DNA of 64,000 bases from Guadua angustifolia (Eukaryota; Streptophyta; Magnoliopsida; Poales; Poaceae), in the NCBI GenBank assembly GCA_036346375.1, contig CM070511.1:4402001-4466000 (forward strand), given 5' to 3'. The notes beneath the pieces were generated by a model that saw only the letters and a list, made by a program, of their open reading frames with translations, did not search any database and had not been told where the DNA came from. The position numbers were made by a program, and so were the translations under genes. Below are positions 46,495 through 57,136 of this stretch, piece after piece (positions within the stretch are counted from its first letter, which is position 1; each line of letters starts with the position of its first letter).

Positions 46495-48075
46495 CTATCT
46501 TCCGATGCAGATGAAGTCGCAATCGTCTAGTGTTTTTCCTGATATGCATTCAGCTTCTTCGTGTGGCCAATTTGCGTCAGAGCTGGCCATGGCAATATGA
46601 GCCGATGTATCGGCTGAAACAACTTCGACTTCATCTCCGTTCCACTGCACAAGAAGTTGATGCATGGTTGATGGTATACAGCAATTGGCGTGTATCCAAT
46701 CTCGCCCTAGAAGCACGCTGTAATTTCCTTTGGCTTCGATCACGAAGAATGCGGTCGGCAAAGTTTTGCTGCCGACGGTTAGCTCTGTGACCATCACCCC
46801 TTTTGCTTCAGTGGGATCACCTGTGAAGTAGTTTAGCACCATGTTTGTCTTGATCAGGTCTTCATCAGTTTTGCCCAACTTCTTGCAAGTAGAGAGTGGC
46901 ATCAAGTTTACAGTGGCTCCTCCATCTACAAGCATCCTGGATATCGGCTTTCCATTGATAAAGCCTTTTAGGTACAATGGCCTCAAGTGCCGATGAGGGT
47001 CTTGCGGCTTTTCGAACACTGCATCCTGCGCGCCCAGGCACAACTGAGCGAACGTATCTTTAGCCGATTCAGTCTTGATCCTAAATTCGGTTGGCAGAGT
47101 GAATACCATGTTGATATCCATGGGAGGAGTGTCGTTTCGAACTATTGGTGATAGCAAATCATCTGAGGAATCCGATTCGTTATCGGCTAGCTCTTTTCTC
47201 CTCCATTCCTTCTTAACAAATTTCATCGGCCGTAACTCATTAAATGTTTTATCTCTGTGCTTTTCTTCTTCGGCCTCCCTCATCTCTTGCATCCTTAGGC
47301 GCTGAAGCCGTCTACGTTGGGATCGGTTAAGTCCCGTTGGACACCATCTCGGCTTGGGTTCGATCGGCTTGCGAATCTTACCCGCTAGATTTTCTGTGGG
47401 CTCTGTATTTTTGTCTTGGTTCGGCGTCCCCAGCCTCTCCTTTATCGGCTTTTTACCCCTTAACTCCATACGATCTGATGCCGCTCCAGACAAGCGCTCC
47501 TTGACTGGCTGTCTTGGCCAATCTCTTTGTGGATAGTGCTCCATGGGGCATGTCCTTGGTGAAGGCAATGCTACTCCTCTCTCCCAACAAAACTGCCAGA
47601 AGGGGCACCTCTGGTGAGCTTTATCTATGTTATCTGGCCGATACAAGTTTTCTGGCCGAAACACGCTGTTTGGCCGATACGGCTTATCCGGCCGACGTGA
47701 TTGCTGTTGCTTCTGATAACTTATCTTTTCGTATTTCTGAAGCAACTGTGAGAAGGTTGGTTTAGGCTTGAACATTGGTTTTCGCGGCGAGGGTCGTTCA
47801 GCTTTGTACCATCGCCCTACTTGCAAGTCTCCTTTTGGTTTTACTGTTCTTGAATTTTTTCCATCTTGATCGGCTTCAATTTGGAGTGAGCCGATCGTTA
47901 TCTTCAGTGTTTCCCCTTTCGAGCTTGATCCTATGTCGACTTGCCGAGTTGCTATGGGTCTTTCCTCGAGAATGTGTTTCCCTTTATCGAAAGCACTGGA
48001 CCATGTTAATTGGGAAAGGGTTAACGTCGACTTCCATGGCCGGCTCCTCTGCAAACTTGAGCCGACCATCTTCAA
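46495..48075 (-). CDS. Gag end and aspartic protease (Tat)
   Basis: 526 open codons. A basic, Pro/Gln/Arg-rich stretch with repeated RPDKPYRPNS-type words (about 47620-47690) and a CPFWQFCWERG...CPMEH motif precede the retropepsin. The protease active site reads RMLVDGGATVNLMPLS (about 46905-46955) with D-G-G where D-S/T-G is standard; this variant is common in Tat elements as I know them. LLGRDWIHAN marks its C-terminus. The stop at 46495 lies in a frame different from RT. Confidence 0.8.
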   Translation of the reverse strand: MKMVGSSLQRSRPWKSTLTLSQLTWSSAFDKGKHILEERPIATRQVDIGSSSKGETLKITIGSLQIEADQDGKNSRTVKPKGDLQVGRWYKAERPSPRKPMFKPKPTFSQLLQKYEKISYQKQQQSRRPDKPYRPNSVFRPENLYRPDNIDKAHQRCPFWQFCWERGVALPSPRTCPMEHYPQRDWPRQPVKERLSGAASDRMELRGKKPIKERLGTPNQDKNTEPTENLAGKIRKPIEPKPRWCPTGLNRSQRRRLQRLRMQEMREAEEEKHRDKTFNELRPMKFVKKEWRRKELADNESDSSDDLLSPIVRNDTPPMDINMVFTLPTEFRIKTESAKDTFAQLCLGAQDAVFEKPQDPHRHLRPLYLKGFINGKPISRMLVDGGATVNLMPLSTCKKLGKTDEDLIKTNMVLNYFTGDPTEAKGVMVTELTVGSKTLPTAFFVIEAKGNYSVLLGRDWIHANCCIPSTMHQLLVQWNGDEVEVVSADTSAHIAMASSDANWPHEEAECISGKTLDDCDFICIGR

Positions 48076-49873
48076 TGGCTGCTTGTATCTGCTGTCGAAA
48101 AATATTGCAGTCGTTAGTGTTATGAGAGAAGGAGTGATGCCACTTACAGTACCTCCGTTTTTTGATCTCGTCAGCCGACGGTATGGTATGTCCCTCCGGC
48201 AATCGTATCAATTTTTCTTGTAGTAACATGTCAAATATACGATCACACTTAGATACGTCGAACGCGTACTTGACTTCTGACTTACTCTTTGTCGGCTTTA
48301 GCCATGAACAGACAAGCGGTTTTTTGGATCCTTTATCCATTCGCTATATTTATATCTCGCTTCATCTTCGAGCTTCACCGAGTCAGACTCCACCATATTT
48401 ACTTTGGCCTTGTCTTTGCTATTTATTCTAATTTTATCTTTGAATTCTTTACTCAAATATCGGCTTTCTTGTGCCGATACGCGATGAAGCAGATGGCTTA
48501 AGTCAGTGAACTCTTGTTCGGTGAGTTTTTCCTTGAGCGGGGGAATCAGCCCTTGAAACGCCAAATCGGCCAACTGATTGTCAGGCAATACTACGCTAAA
48601 ACACCGATTTCGCACTTCTCTGAACCTCCTGATGTAATCAGAAGCCGATTCGCCAAACTTTTGCCGGACAGCACTCAAGTCCGAGATTCTTAATTCCAGG
48701 CTACCAGAGAAAAAGTATTCATGGAATCGGCTCTCTAAATCGTTCCAAAAGTGGACCGAATTTGGAGGCAGATTCGTAAACCAAGTAAAAGCAGTCCCTG
48801 ATAAAGACAAAGGGAACAGTCTAATTTTTAATCCGTCAGATTGAGCTGTTTCTCCACACTGGGCGATAAATCGTCCAACGTGTTCCAAAGTGGTAACCGA
48901 ATCATCCCCTGAAAATTTTGCAAAATCGGGAATCCTAAAGTTGTGGGGGTATGGCATCCGGTCAATGTAATCTGGGTACGGCTTCCTATAGCCGATCGTT
49001 CTTCCTTTGGGCTGTAAACCAAACTGATCCCTTAAGACCGCAGAGATCTGATCAGCCCAGTTAACGTTATTGGTCGCTGGACCACCAGGGTTTGGCCAAT
49101 TGTGATGAGTGTCCTGCCCCCCGAGAGCAAACTCGGCTGGTCGGCTGGCCCTAGCCGATGGGTACTGTTGTTGCCATGATTCATACCCATCGGCTCTAGC
49201 GGCCGGAACCTCAGGCATTGGAACGAACAGCTCTGAGTATGTAACTACTTTATATGGAGCCGGATCTCTAATTTGAAACTGCCCCTGAGGTTTACAGCTT
49301 TTCTCCAATTCAATCGGCTGAGGAGCTGATTGTCTATGGGAGGTTCCTGACGCTGATGGATCTATCTTTGCGGCGTCAGTATACGCATGGTAATGAGTAA
49401 CGGGCTTGGGCGAGATTTGCTGGTGCCAACACGGTAGGTTGGGTCGGCATTAGTGAGGGTACAGGTGCCGACACCTTAATTGTGTTGGTGTTTGGTGCCA
49501 CAGAATATACGGGGTACGTGGGAAGTGGCTGTAACGGATCCAGCAATCCCCCAGAAGTTGCCAACTCTTGTGCAATCATTTTTACGCTATTCTCGATCAT
49601 CGGCTTTAAAGTTGTGTCCAAAGCCGATGACTGATTAATTAACGCCTGATGCACAGATTGTTCAATCATGATAGATAACTCAGCTTGAGCTGGCATGTAT
49701 CGGCTTACCGGAGTCGACGCGACGCCAGCTTCGCCGAGCGGATTGATCGTCGGGAGCGCCGTCTTCTGAGTAACTCCTCGTCGGGTTTTCTGATAGCAAC
49801 CCAACATCAATTCCTCCAACGCAGCTTTTCGATCTTCGATCTCCTTGCGCTGCTCTGGAGTTAAGTCCTCCAT
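47984..49873 (-). pseudogene. Gag of the Tat element (two to three frame breaks)
   Basis: The likely start is the ATG complement at 49871-49873 (MEDLTPEQRKEIEDRKAALE). Frame is lost near 49400 and resumes in 48298-49308 with the Retrotrans_gag domain (FAKFSGDDSVTTLEHVGRFI, TAFTWFTNLPPNSVHFWNDL, LADLAFQGLIPPLKEKL). Another slip occurs near 48320, then a segment 47984-48340 with YCKWHHSFSHNTNDCNIFRQ, the Cys/His region before the protease. Gag would form the particle. The open frame seen upstream to 50011 is only LTR read-through. Confidence 0.85.
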
Positions 49874-49969
49874 TGTGGCGGCGATGATTGCCTCCGTATT
49901 GACGTCGGCTGGAGCGATGGACTTGTTTGCGCTATCTTCCCCGATCGTCCCACGGAAGGCATAAAAATG

Positions 49970-50617
49970 TGTTGACACCAAAAACGTGAAGAGGGTTTCT
50001 GATGGCAACACACCAGTCGAACGCCGGGTTCAAGTGTGCGTGAGCGTGCCAATCGATTTGACCCTGCAATCGATAAGGAGATCTGTAAAATTCAATCAAG
50101 CCGATCCTTAGGTCGTATCGGCTAAAATTAAGAATCAGCTAGAAAGCCGATTACAAAGGTAACTAGACTAGTCGATTAAGACTAATCCGAGGGTAAAAGG
50201 TAGATTAATTCTGAAAAGGTGATGCGTAACAAGACAGAACAAATCAAACCTGAAAAAGCCAATGACGATCAAACAATCGGCGATGCGCAACTTTATTTGA
50301 TCGATGTCGACTTACAGAGGAAAGATTACAAGGCTAAAAAGACTAGGAACTACAGAAAGCAAAAACTAGTAGATGTGTTGATTGATTTTGTGGATGCCTC
50401 TTCAAGCAGCCCTGGCGCGCCTTATATACCCCCTAGTCGATTCGAGTCCTGATCCAACACGACGATGCAATCCGAATCGGCTTCGTAGTTTCCTATTTGG
50501 ACTCTATTTCCAAATATCACCTGCATTATCCAATTCTTCTGAGGCGTTCCGTGTTGTATCCAAACTCACGTTTCTTCTGCCGGTTCTTCTCGTAGCCTCC
50601 AAAAACTGGTGCAAACA
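49970..50617 (-). repeat. 5' LTR of the Tat element (right in the window)
   Basis: Same boundaries as the other LTR. Transcription of gag-pol on the minus strand would start in this copy. I could not identify a clear TGG-type primer-binding site just inside it. Confidence 0.93.
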
Positions 50618-53082
50618 CTAACCTTAGTCGTAGTCATCCCCGAGGCTATTTAAGGCATCGCCAACCCCTGTCCGTGGTTTGCCTCATCGCGCTGCACCTG
50701 CCACCCTCCTCCGCGCTGCCCGAGACCCCTCCGTCACTGAGAATGCCCTCACCGGAGTTGCACCTCCACCTGAGACCTTCTCCGCCGTCTTTCTCCCTCT
50801 CCGGTGGGTCTTCATCGTCTCCGCTTGGACATCGGAGTTCGTCGTGCTGTCCTCTCCCGATTCCGCACCGAGTCATGCCTGAACTGCCGCTCTTCCACCG
50901 CTTGCCGTGTCTTCTTCCTCGCGATCAGCGAGTTTGCGCCGTTGACCCTCCTCGCTAGGCGGTGGCCGTCCGATCGCTCGCCAGTGCCCGAGATTGTGCC
51001 ACGTCGCTGCCGCCTGCATCCTTGCCCTCAACTGCCCGATCAGCATCCACTGTTGGATGTGTGCCGCGTGGACCGTCCTCGTCAGCCCGCCACGTGGCAG
51101 CTGCGTCATCGCCACCTCAGCCCTAATCACCACGTAGCGTCCACATCAGCGTGGCCTGCCACGTCGCCTTGTGAGTCCCTCGGTGGTCCCAGTCCACCAT
51201 GAGCCGAGCCTCTGACTCGTGGTCCCCATGTGTCACGCATTTCTTTTCCTCTTTTCTGATTTTCTCGAAAATGCAAAATTCCAGCCAATCACAGAGCGCC
51301 ACGTGTCACCCCTTTCTGATTTTTCTAATTTTCTGTCCTAAGGAACTTCCAGGAGCCCGTTCTTCTTCGTCCGAGCTCCGATTCCAGTGATTCAAATTTC
51401 TAAATTCATGATCTATCTTCCAGTACCATTCTTTTTAATTTTTGAATTTTGTTTGAATTTGTTTTATTTATTTGTTCTTGTTTCACATGTAAACGATGTA
51501 GTCGAAACTCAAGCGAATCATCAGGCAAAGGTAGATCCAGCAGGAGTCAACGAAGGCAAGTCTTCCTTGAACATGTTGATCCCAAATTTTATGCAAACCT
51601 TATGTTGTTTTAAATTATGCATATTTATTATTTTGTGCAATGTACTTTAAATGTAGCATAAAGTTTAGCTAAATTCCAGTTGTGGTATACCCTCATTGAC
51701 ATTAATTATGACAACCTTTGTCACCCTAGATGATAGTAGCTATTTTATCTGGTGATAACCAATAGTGTAGCATGAGACGGTAGAACTGCTTAGTCTAGCT
51801 TAAACGTTTCGGTATAACGCTATTATGGAAAACTTTGCAAACATTGTTTAAACTTATTTGTTGAGTTGCGGCAATTGGTATTGCTGCTGTTATTTAAATG
51901 AAATAAAGGAAAATGGCTTAGACTGGGGCAAATGGATGTTTGGTGGGTACTGGATCCATGAGATCTTGTAAAGTGAATGTTCCGCCCAAGTCAATTAAGG
52001 ATCGAAGCATGTGTTACCATGGACCGAGCATTACCATACAACCACGAGTCTATATGGGTATGACCTGGCTAATCAATTTGTGTGTCTCATTACTGGCTTC
52101 GCCATTTGGTTGGATGTGGGTGCCAGATGTAGACACTCGCAAGGCACAAGAGGGATCTTCTATACTGGGTGGCTAGAACCCTAACAGCGGTGAAACCTTG
52201 GCGGGTGAAGTTAGTAGCGGTGTCATGCATTGTAAAGGCCTTGTCATGATCTCTCTGCCGACACACCGAAGGAAGTGTGTTAATTGCATGGCAACAAGAG
52301 TCGATCATGTCTTGTGGGTAAAGTTACACACTCTGCAAAGTTAAAACTACTTAAGTAGCCGTGCCCACGGTCAAGGGCTGGCAAGGTACGCTAGCACATT
52401 GTAGATCTTATGGTTTTGTTTTAAATGAAAATGATGGTTTGGGAATCCGTGAGTGGTTGAAACTCTCGGATTATGGTTTGGATGCCAGAGCCAGTCAGAT
52501 GGTTAGAATCTGTTTAGTTGATATATCAAATTCAACCATTTATTCAATTACACTTTGGTCAAACGATGCTTTGTGAAATTATTATTGGTATTCAAAAATA
52601 AACTTTGCTTTACGCTAAATGAACCATATTATGCCTTTACTTGTTCAGCTATGCATATAGTTATCATGCATTATGTTTCCAAGACTTGCGGAGTATATTT
52701 TGTGCTCACCCTTGCAACTTCCCAACTTTCCACAGAGGAGTGCGCAGAAGGTAAAGGTGACTACGAGTTCTATACTTGTGGTTATGATGAAGGCGATCCG
52801 GACTATTAGGACGTGTATTCTAGTCGATTGCCTGTTGGGCATATGGATTGGCTCATTCTACTGCTGTTGATTTATTTCCGCTGCTTCTTATTGAACTCAA
52901 GCCATGAGGCTACCTATTTGTAATAATTTGGTCATAAGGCTAATACTTTCTTTGCTTAATAAATATTATTTGCTTCGTGATATGATTGTGTTATCATCAC
53001 TGTTTCCACTGTGTGTGCTAGCTTTTTCTGGACTAGCATGATTGTACACAGAGGGTTCGGATTTGGAAATCCGGTCTCGACA

Positions 53083-53384
53083 ATGGTTAGCATTTCCTGA
53101 GTCTAGCCAATAAATAGAAAAAGTATAAATAATGAAAAACAAATCACATACGGTTCTAAACTAGATGTGTCTTCTAAACTGATACTTCTAGTTTAGAACC
53201 ATCTGTGATGACTCAGCACAGATGGTTTTAAACTAGAACTGTCTGCGATATATCTTTTTACAGACGGTTCAAAAAACTGTCTGTGATATGCACTTGCATC
53301 GCTGACACATGGTTACAGACGGTTTGGAAAACCATCTGTGATGACGATTCCAAACCGTTTGTGATGTTATGATATGTAGTAGTG
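53083..53384 (+). mobile_element. Right end of a second CACTA element
   Basis: ATGGTTAGCATTTCCTGAGTCTAGCC matches 30490-30515 of the first CACTA element, followed by degenerate CAGACGGTTT units and the terminus GATATGTAGTAGTG at 53384, then ATT. Its left end is not found. The Tekay-like LTR lies inside it at 38654-53082. Confidence 0.8.
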
Positions 53385-53860
53385 ATTGAAACATATGTAA
53401 CATACGCAATTCACAGTTGAGATAAATACACAATTCATAGTTTCACATTTGAGATAAATACATACAATATACATGGAAACTGATATAAAATATGCAATTC
53501 ACAGTTGAGATAATCCACACAACACACATTCAAATTGATATAAGACACATACGAAACTCACAATTGAAAAATTCACAATTAAGATATATACACATAACAC
53601 ATATTCAAACAGACTTAAATGACTTGAAATTCACAATTCAAATACATCGGCACGGACTTTACACAATTCATAGTTTAATAATACACACAATCCGCTATGC
53701 AACTTACAGACTGTTTGAGGCATTAAACTCACCCCGACTCGAATTACATCAGCCAAGAAGAAGATGGCGAGCTCTCCTCAAACCTTTGCAAAATCCTGTC
53801 TATGAAAATACGTATCATAGACGGTTATTTACGTAGAAGCTGAAGAGTACGTACTTCAAA
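53385..53860. repeat. Degenerate short tandem repeats (AATTCACAGTTGAGATAAATACA...)
   Basis: Roughly seven imperfect copies of a 50-60-bp word containing AATTCA(C/T)A(G/A)TT, GAGATAAATACACA and CATTCAAACTGATATAAAA. No coding potential is recognised. Confidence 0.65.
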
Positions 53861-54490
53861 AAAGATGGCTATCAAACAAAATCGTTCATGTTCCATAACG
53901 GACTACTAAAATGTCCGAATTGTCTTTAATAATGATTTTGACTCGATTATTACGGTAGCTTAAAACTAACAGCCTATGATAGTTCTGGCGTAAATTTTTC
54001 TTGGCTTTTGTGGACGGATTAACCCTTTATGTGGTAGCGAAGCAAGGTGTTTTGATTGAACGTAGTGTATTATGATTAATTGTTGTTGTTGTTAATTAAT
54101 TTTGACTGCGCATCACCATCTCATCAAAAGTAAAAAAAAAGAAAAAACTTAATTACTGCATGACTCGCGCGTGCGTTACCATCAAGTAAACACAAATTCG
54201 TTTCAAAAGAAAAGGAGCCAGCGTGATGCCGCATGCCACGGAGAGATCGACGACACTCGGCTGCCGCCGCGCGAGGCACGGCATGCGGTATATTCTTAGG
54301 CTGCCGTACGCATCTCTTTCTTCTCCAAAGCGAACAACATTTTCTCTTGAGTGCATGCTTACCAAACAGCTAGCTATGCCTTCTTCCCGGTCGGACCAGC
54401 AACAATTTTCCAGTCTACCGGCCAGCGAACCGTATTAGTACGTTGTTGCTTCGACGGAAAATTAAATTGGAGTTCTACTGCTACGTACTG
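53861..54490. other. Intergenic DNA, no gene seen
   Basis: It has one CACTA-like motif at about 53815-53830 (ATCATAGACGGTTATTT) and otherwise nothing recognised. Confidence 0.45.
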
Positions 54491-54497
54491 CCGCTAC

Positions 54498-54760
54498 TGT
54501 ACTCCTTCCGGTTCACAAAAAACTTATCAGTTTAAGATACATACAGTTAAACTTTTGAAACTTTAGCTATCTATATCTTTTAAAATATTTAGATTGGATA
54601 TATGAAAATTATATGTGTAGATTCGTCTCGAAACGTACTTTTATAATTTTATTAGATTTTTTAAATATATTATAATAGAATTAGTGATCAAAGTAGAGTT
54701 TTAAAGACCGTATCGATATCTAAAATGATAACTATTTACGATCACTATTCGAACAGTCTA
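54498..54760. mobile_element. Possible Stowaway-like MITE, one end only
   Basis: TACTCCTTCCGGTTCACAAA resembles a Stowaway terminus, followed by AT-rich DNA typical of these elements (TTTATAATTTTATTAGATTT). The opposite end is not recognisable. Confidence 0.4.
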
Positions 54761-54959
54761 AAAGTGCAATTCAGCTGGAAGGATATAAACCATGCATAGA
54801 CTAATATAGTCAGTACGCAGTGACGTCCGTAGAAGAAAAATAGAGGTCACTAGTGCACACAGGCATACTACACCTTTCCTAAAGGCTGAAGAAACGCCGC
54901 TCGCAGGAACGTTTGAGCCGAGCCGGTGGCTTGGCTCGAGCCGCGGCCGGCCGGCTCGG

Positions 54960-56725
54960 TTCAAAACTTTTTTCGCGCTTTGATCTTTTTAAAAATTACG
55001 AATAGGTTCTTCGCGATTTTTTGTGTGAGGAAGATATTTTTTTTGAAAATCGCGTTTGGATCCCTCGTGCGCCGTTTTACGGAAAAATCAAATCGCGAAC
55101 AAGCCCTTTTCTAATTTTTAAGGATAGCGGACAGGTTCAAAAACGTAACAAACAGGTCCTTGCTCCTTACGTCTAGGTCCTTTCTCCGTTTTTCCCGAGA
55201 AAAAAATATTTTCGTCGTCAGAAATATTTGTGCAGCTCTATCTCTAGACTTTTTTCCCACCTCGATTTCCCATCTCGATCTCTGATATTTTTTAAAGTAT
55301 GTATTATTACTCCGTGAACGCGTAGAGTGTTAAGCTCGACGGAAGAAGGTTGTCATCTCTAATAATTTTCGCCCTTTTCCCTCTAGACTTTTTCCCCACC
55401 GCGGTTTTCCATCTCGGTCTCCAATATTTTTCAAATAATTCATCGAAAGAAAAACTCCCGTTAAATTGAAATCGCGAACAAGCCATTTTCTAGTTTTTAA
55501 GGATAGCGGACAGGTCCAAAAACGTAACAAACAGGTCTTTACTCCTTACGTCTAGGTCCTTTCTCCGTTTTTCCCGAGAAAAAAATGTTTTCGTCGCCAG
55601 AAATATTTGTGCAGCTCTATCTCTAGACTTTTTTCCCACCTCGATTTCCCATCTCGATCCCTGATATTTTTTAAAGTATGTATTATTACTCCGTGAACGC
55701 GTAGAGTGTTAAGCTCGACGGAAGAAGGTTGTCATCTCTAATAATTTTCGTCCTTTTCCCTCTAGAATTTTTCCCCACCGCGGTTTTCCATCTCAGTCTC
55801 CAATATTTTCCAAATAATTCGTCGAAAGAGATATTTCTACATCTCTATCTCTCTATTTTTTTTCCCATTTCACTCATTGTTTGGACGATTTTAAAAATAA
55901 AACGCCGCCGAAAAAAAATTCTTACGAAAAAATGACACGCGCGGCGTGTTACGCCGCGAGTCTCTAATATTTTTTAAAACATGTTCTTTCTCCATTTTCC
56001 CGGGAAAAAAGGTTTTTGTCGCCGAAAATATTTGTGCAGCTCTATCTCTAAACTTTTTTCCCAGCTCGATTTCCCATCTCGATCTCTGATATTTTTAAAA
56101 TATGTATTATTACTCCGCGAACATGTCGATCTCTTATATTTTTTAAAGCATGTGTTACTACTCCGCGAACGCGTAGAGTGTTAAGCTCGACAAAAGAAGG
56201 TTATCATCTCTAATAATTTTTCGCCCTATTCCCTCTAGACTTTTTCCCCGCCGCGGTTTCCCAGCTCGGTCTCCAATATTTTCTAAATAATTCGTCGAAA
56301 GAAATATTTCTACAACTCTATCTCTCTATTTTTTTCCCCATTTCGACGATTTAAAAAATAAAACGCCGTCGAGAAAAAAAAATTTCTACGAAAAAACGAC
56401 ACGCGTTCCGCAAACGCGTCGATCTCTTATATTTTTTAGAGCATGTATTATTACTCCGCGAATGCGTAGAGTGTTAAGCTCGACAAAAGAAGGTTTTCAT
56501 CTCTAATAATTTTTCGCCCTTTTCCCTCTAGACTTTTCCCCGCCGCGGTTTCCCAGCTCGGTCTCCAATATTTTCCAAATAATTCGTCGAAAGAGATATT
56601 TCTACAACTCTATCTCTCTATTTTTCCCCCGTTTCGCTCATTATTTCGATAATTTAAAAAATTAAGTGCTGCCGAAAAAAACGTTTTTTCTTCGAAAAAA
56701 CGACACGCCGCGGAAAATTTCCTAG
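54960..56725 (+). mobile_element. Helitron-like region with internal long repeats
   Basis: The right end reads ACACGCCGCGGAAAATTTCCTAG followed by T, the CTAG^T form of Helitron 3' ends. A full hairpin of the same type (CGCGGCGT-GTT-ACGCCGCG) stands at 55938-55956. Pieces such as GTAGAGTGTTAAGCTCGAC recur at about 55322, 55701, 56175 and 56468, with CTCTATCTCTCTATTTTT words between. Repeat spacing is 379 bp first, then irregular. The 5' end is not defined and no Rep/helicase is present. Confidence 0.5.
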
Positions 56726-57136
56726 TATTACAGATGGATCGTAAGACTCATCAAGCAACTGTCAGTGATGAAAACGATGATCACAGATAATTTATAAACT
56801 GTTAATAAAAAATAGTCATCATAGACGATTCTAAATTAGAATAATCTGTAATGAGGCATTATTACAGACGGTTCTTTTTGGAACCATCTGTGTATGCATG
56901 TTCCTCAAGAAAAAATACCAAAACCTTCGTACATTCCATTTTTCTTGACCGTTGTGGCACTCAGCTGAATCTATAAGGAGGTTATAACTGTTGTTTATAT
57001 CAAGGCTGCCTGTGGAACAATAGAGTGTGAGTGGTTTTTTCACAATTTATTCTGTTTTAGTGATTTTGCTTTTACAAGCAGTGTCCGCAGTCTTTTGGGA
57101 AATACATGTTCACTGATATAAAATAACTAATGGATT
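56726..57136. other. CACTA-type motif fragment and spacer
   Basis: TTACAGATGG, ATCATAGACG and ATTACAGACGGTTC...GAACCATCTGTG (56728-56895) are degenerate CACTA subterminal units. The rest is AT-rich without a gene. It ends in ATT, the target of the next element. Confidence 0.55.

Larger units (their letters stand above)
39122..50617 (-). mobile_element. Tat-lineage Ty3/gypsy retrotransposon, 11.5 kb, TSD CTAAC
   Basis: Two 648-bp direct LTRs (39122-39769, 49970-50617) start TGTTGACACC and end GTGCAAACA. They are flanked by perfect CTAAC duplications (39117-39121, 50618-50622). Gag-pol runs on the minus strand. RNase H is present twice (one after RT, one archaeal-type before integrase), the mark of the Tat lineage. 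The 3' third carries an antisense plant-mobile-domain gene. Counting by eye I find about 16 differences between the LTRs (about 2.5%), so it is fairly young. Gag-pol has several frameshifts and one nonsense codon, so it is not autonomous as given. Confidence 0.93.
38654..53082 (+). mobile_element. Tekay/Del-like solo LTR (about 2.9 kb), split by the Tat element
   Basis: The left part 38654-39121 begins TGTAACATTCC. The right part 50623-53082 ends GGTCTCGACA. The flanks ATGGC (38649-38653) and ATGGT (53083-53087) differ at one base. Joining the parts without the insertion gives about 2.93 kb, close to the 3.1-kb LTR at 25311-28408. No internal domains belong to it. Confidence 0.8.

Noticed and set aside
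46905..46955. Protease active site D-G-G taken as an inactivating mutation
   Set aside because: To my knowledge this form is normal in Tat-lineage proteases, so it is no evidence of damage.
49920..49969. tRNA primer-binding site next to the Tat 5' LTR
   Set aside because: The sequence just inside the LTR has no clear TGG start matching a tRNA 3' end that I can name; not called.
54910..54960. GCCGAGCCGG...GGCTCGAGCC palindrome as a regulatory site
   Set aside because: It resembles the end of a common grass repeat; no second end or gene context supports a specific call.
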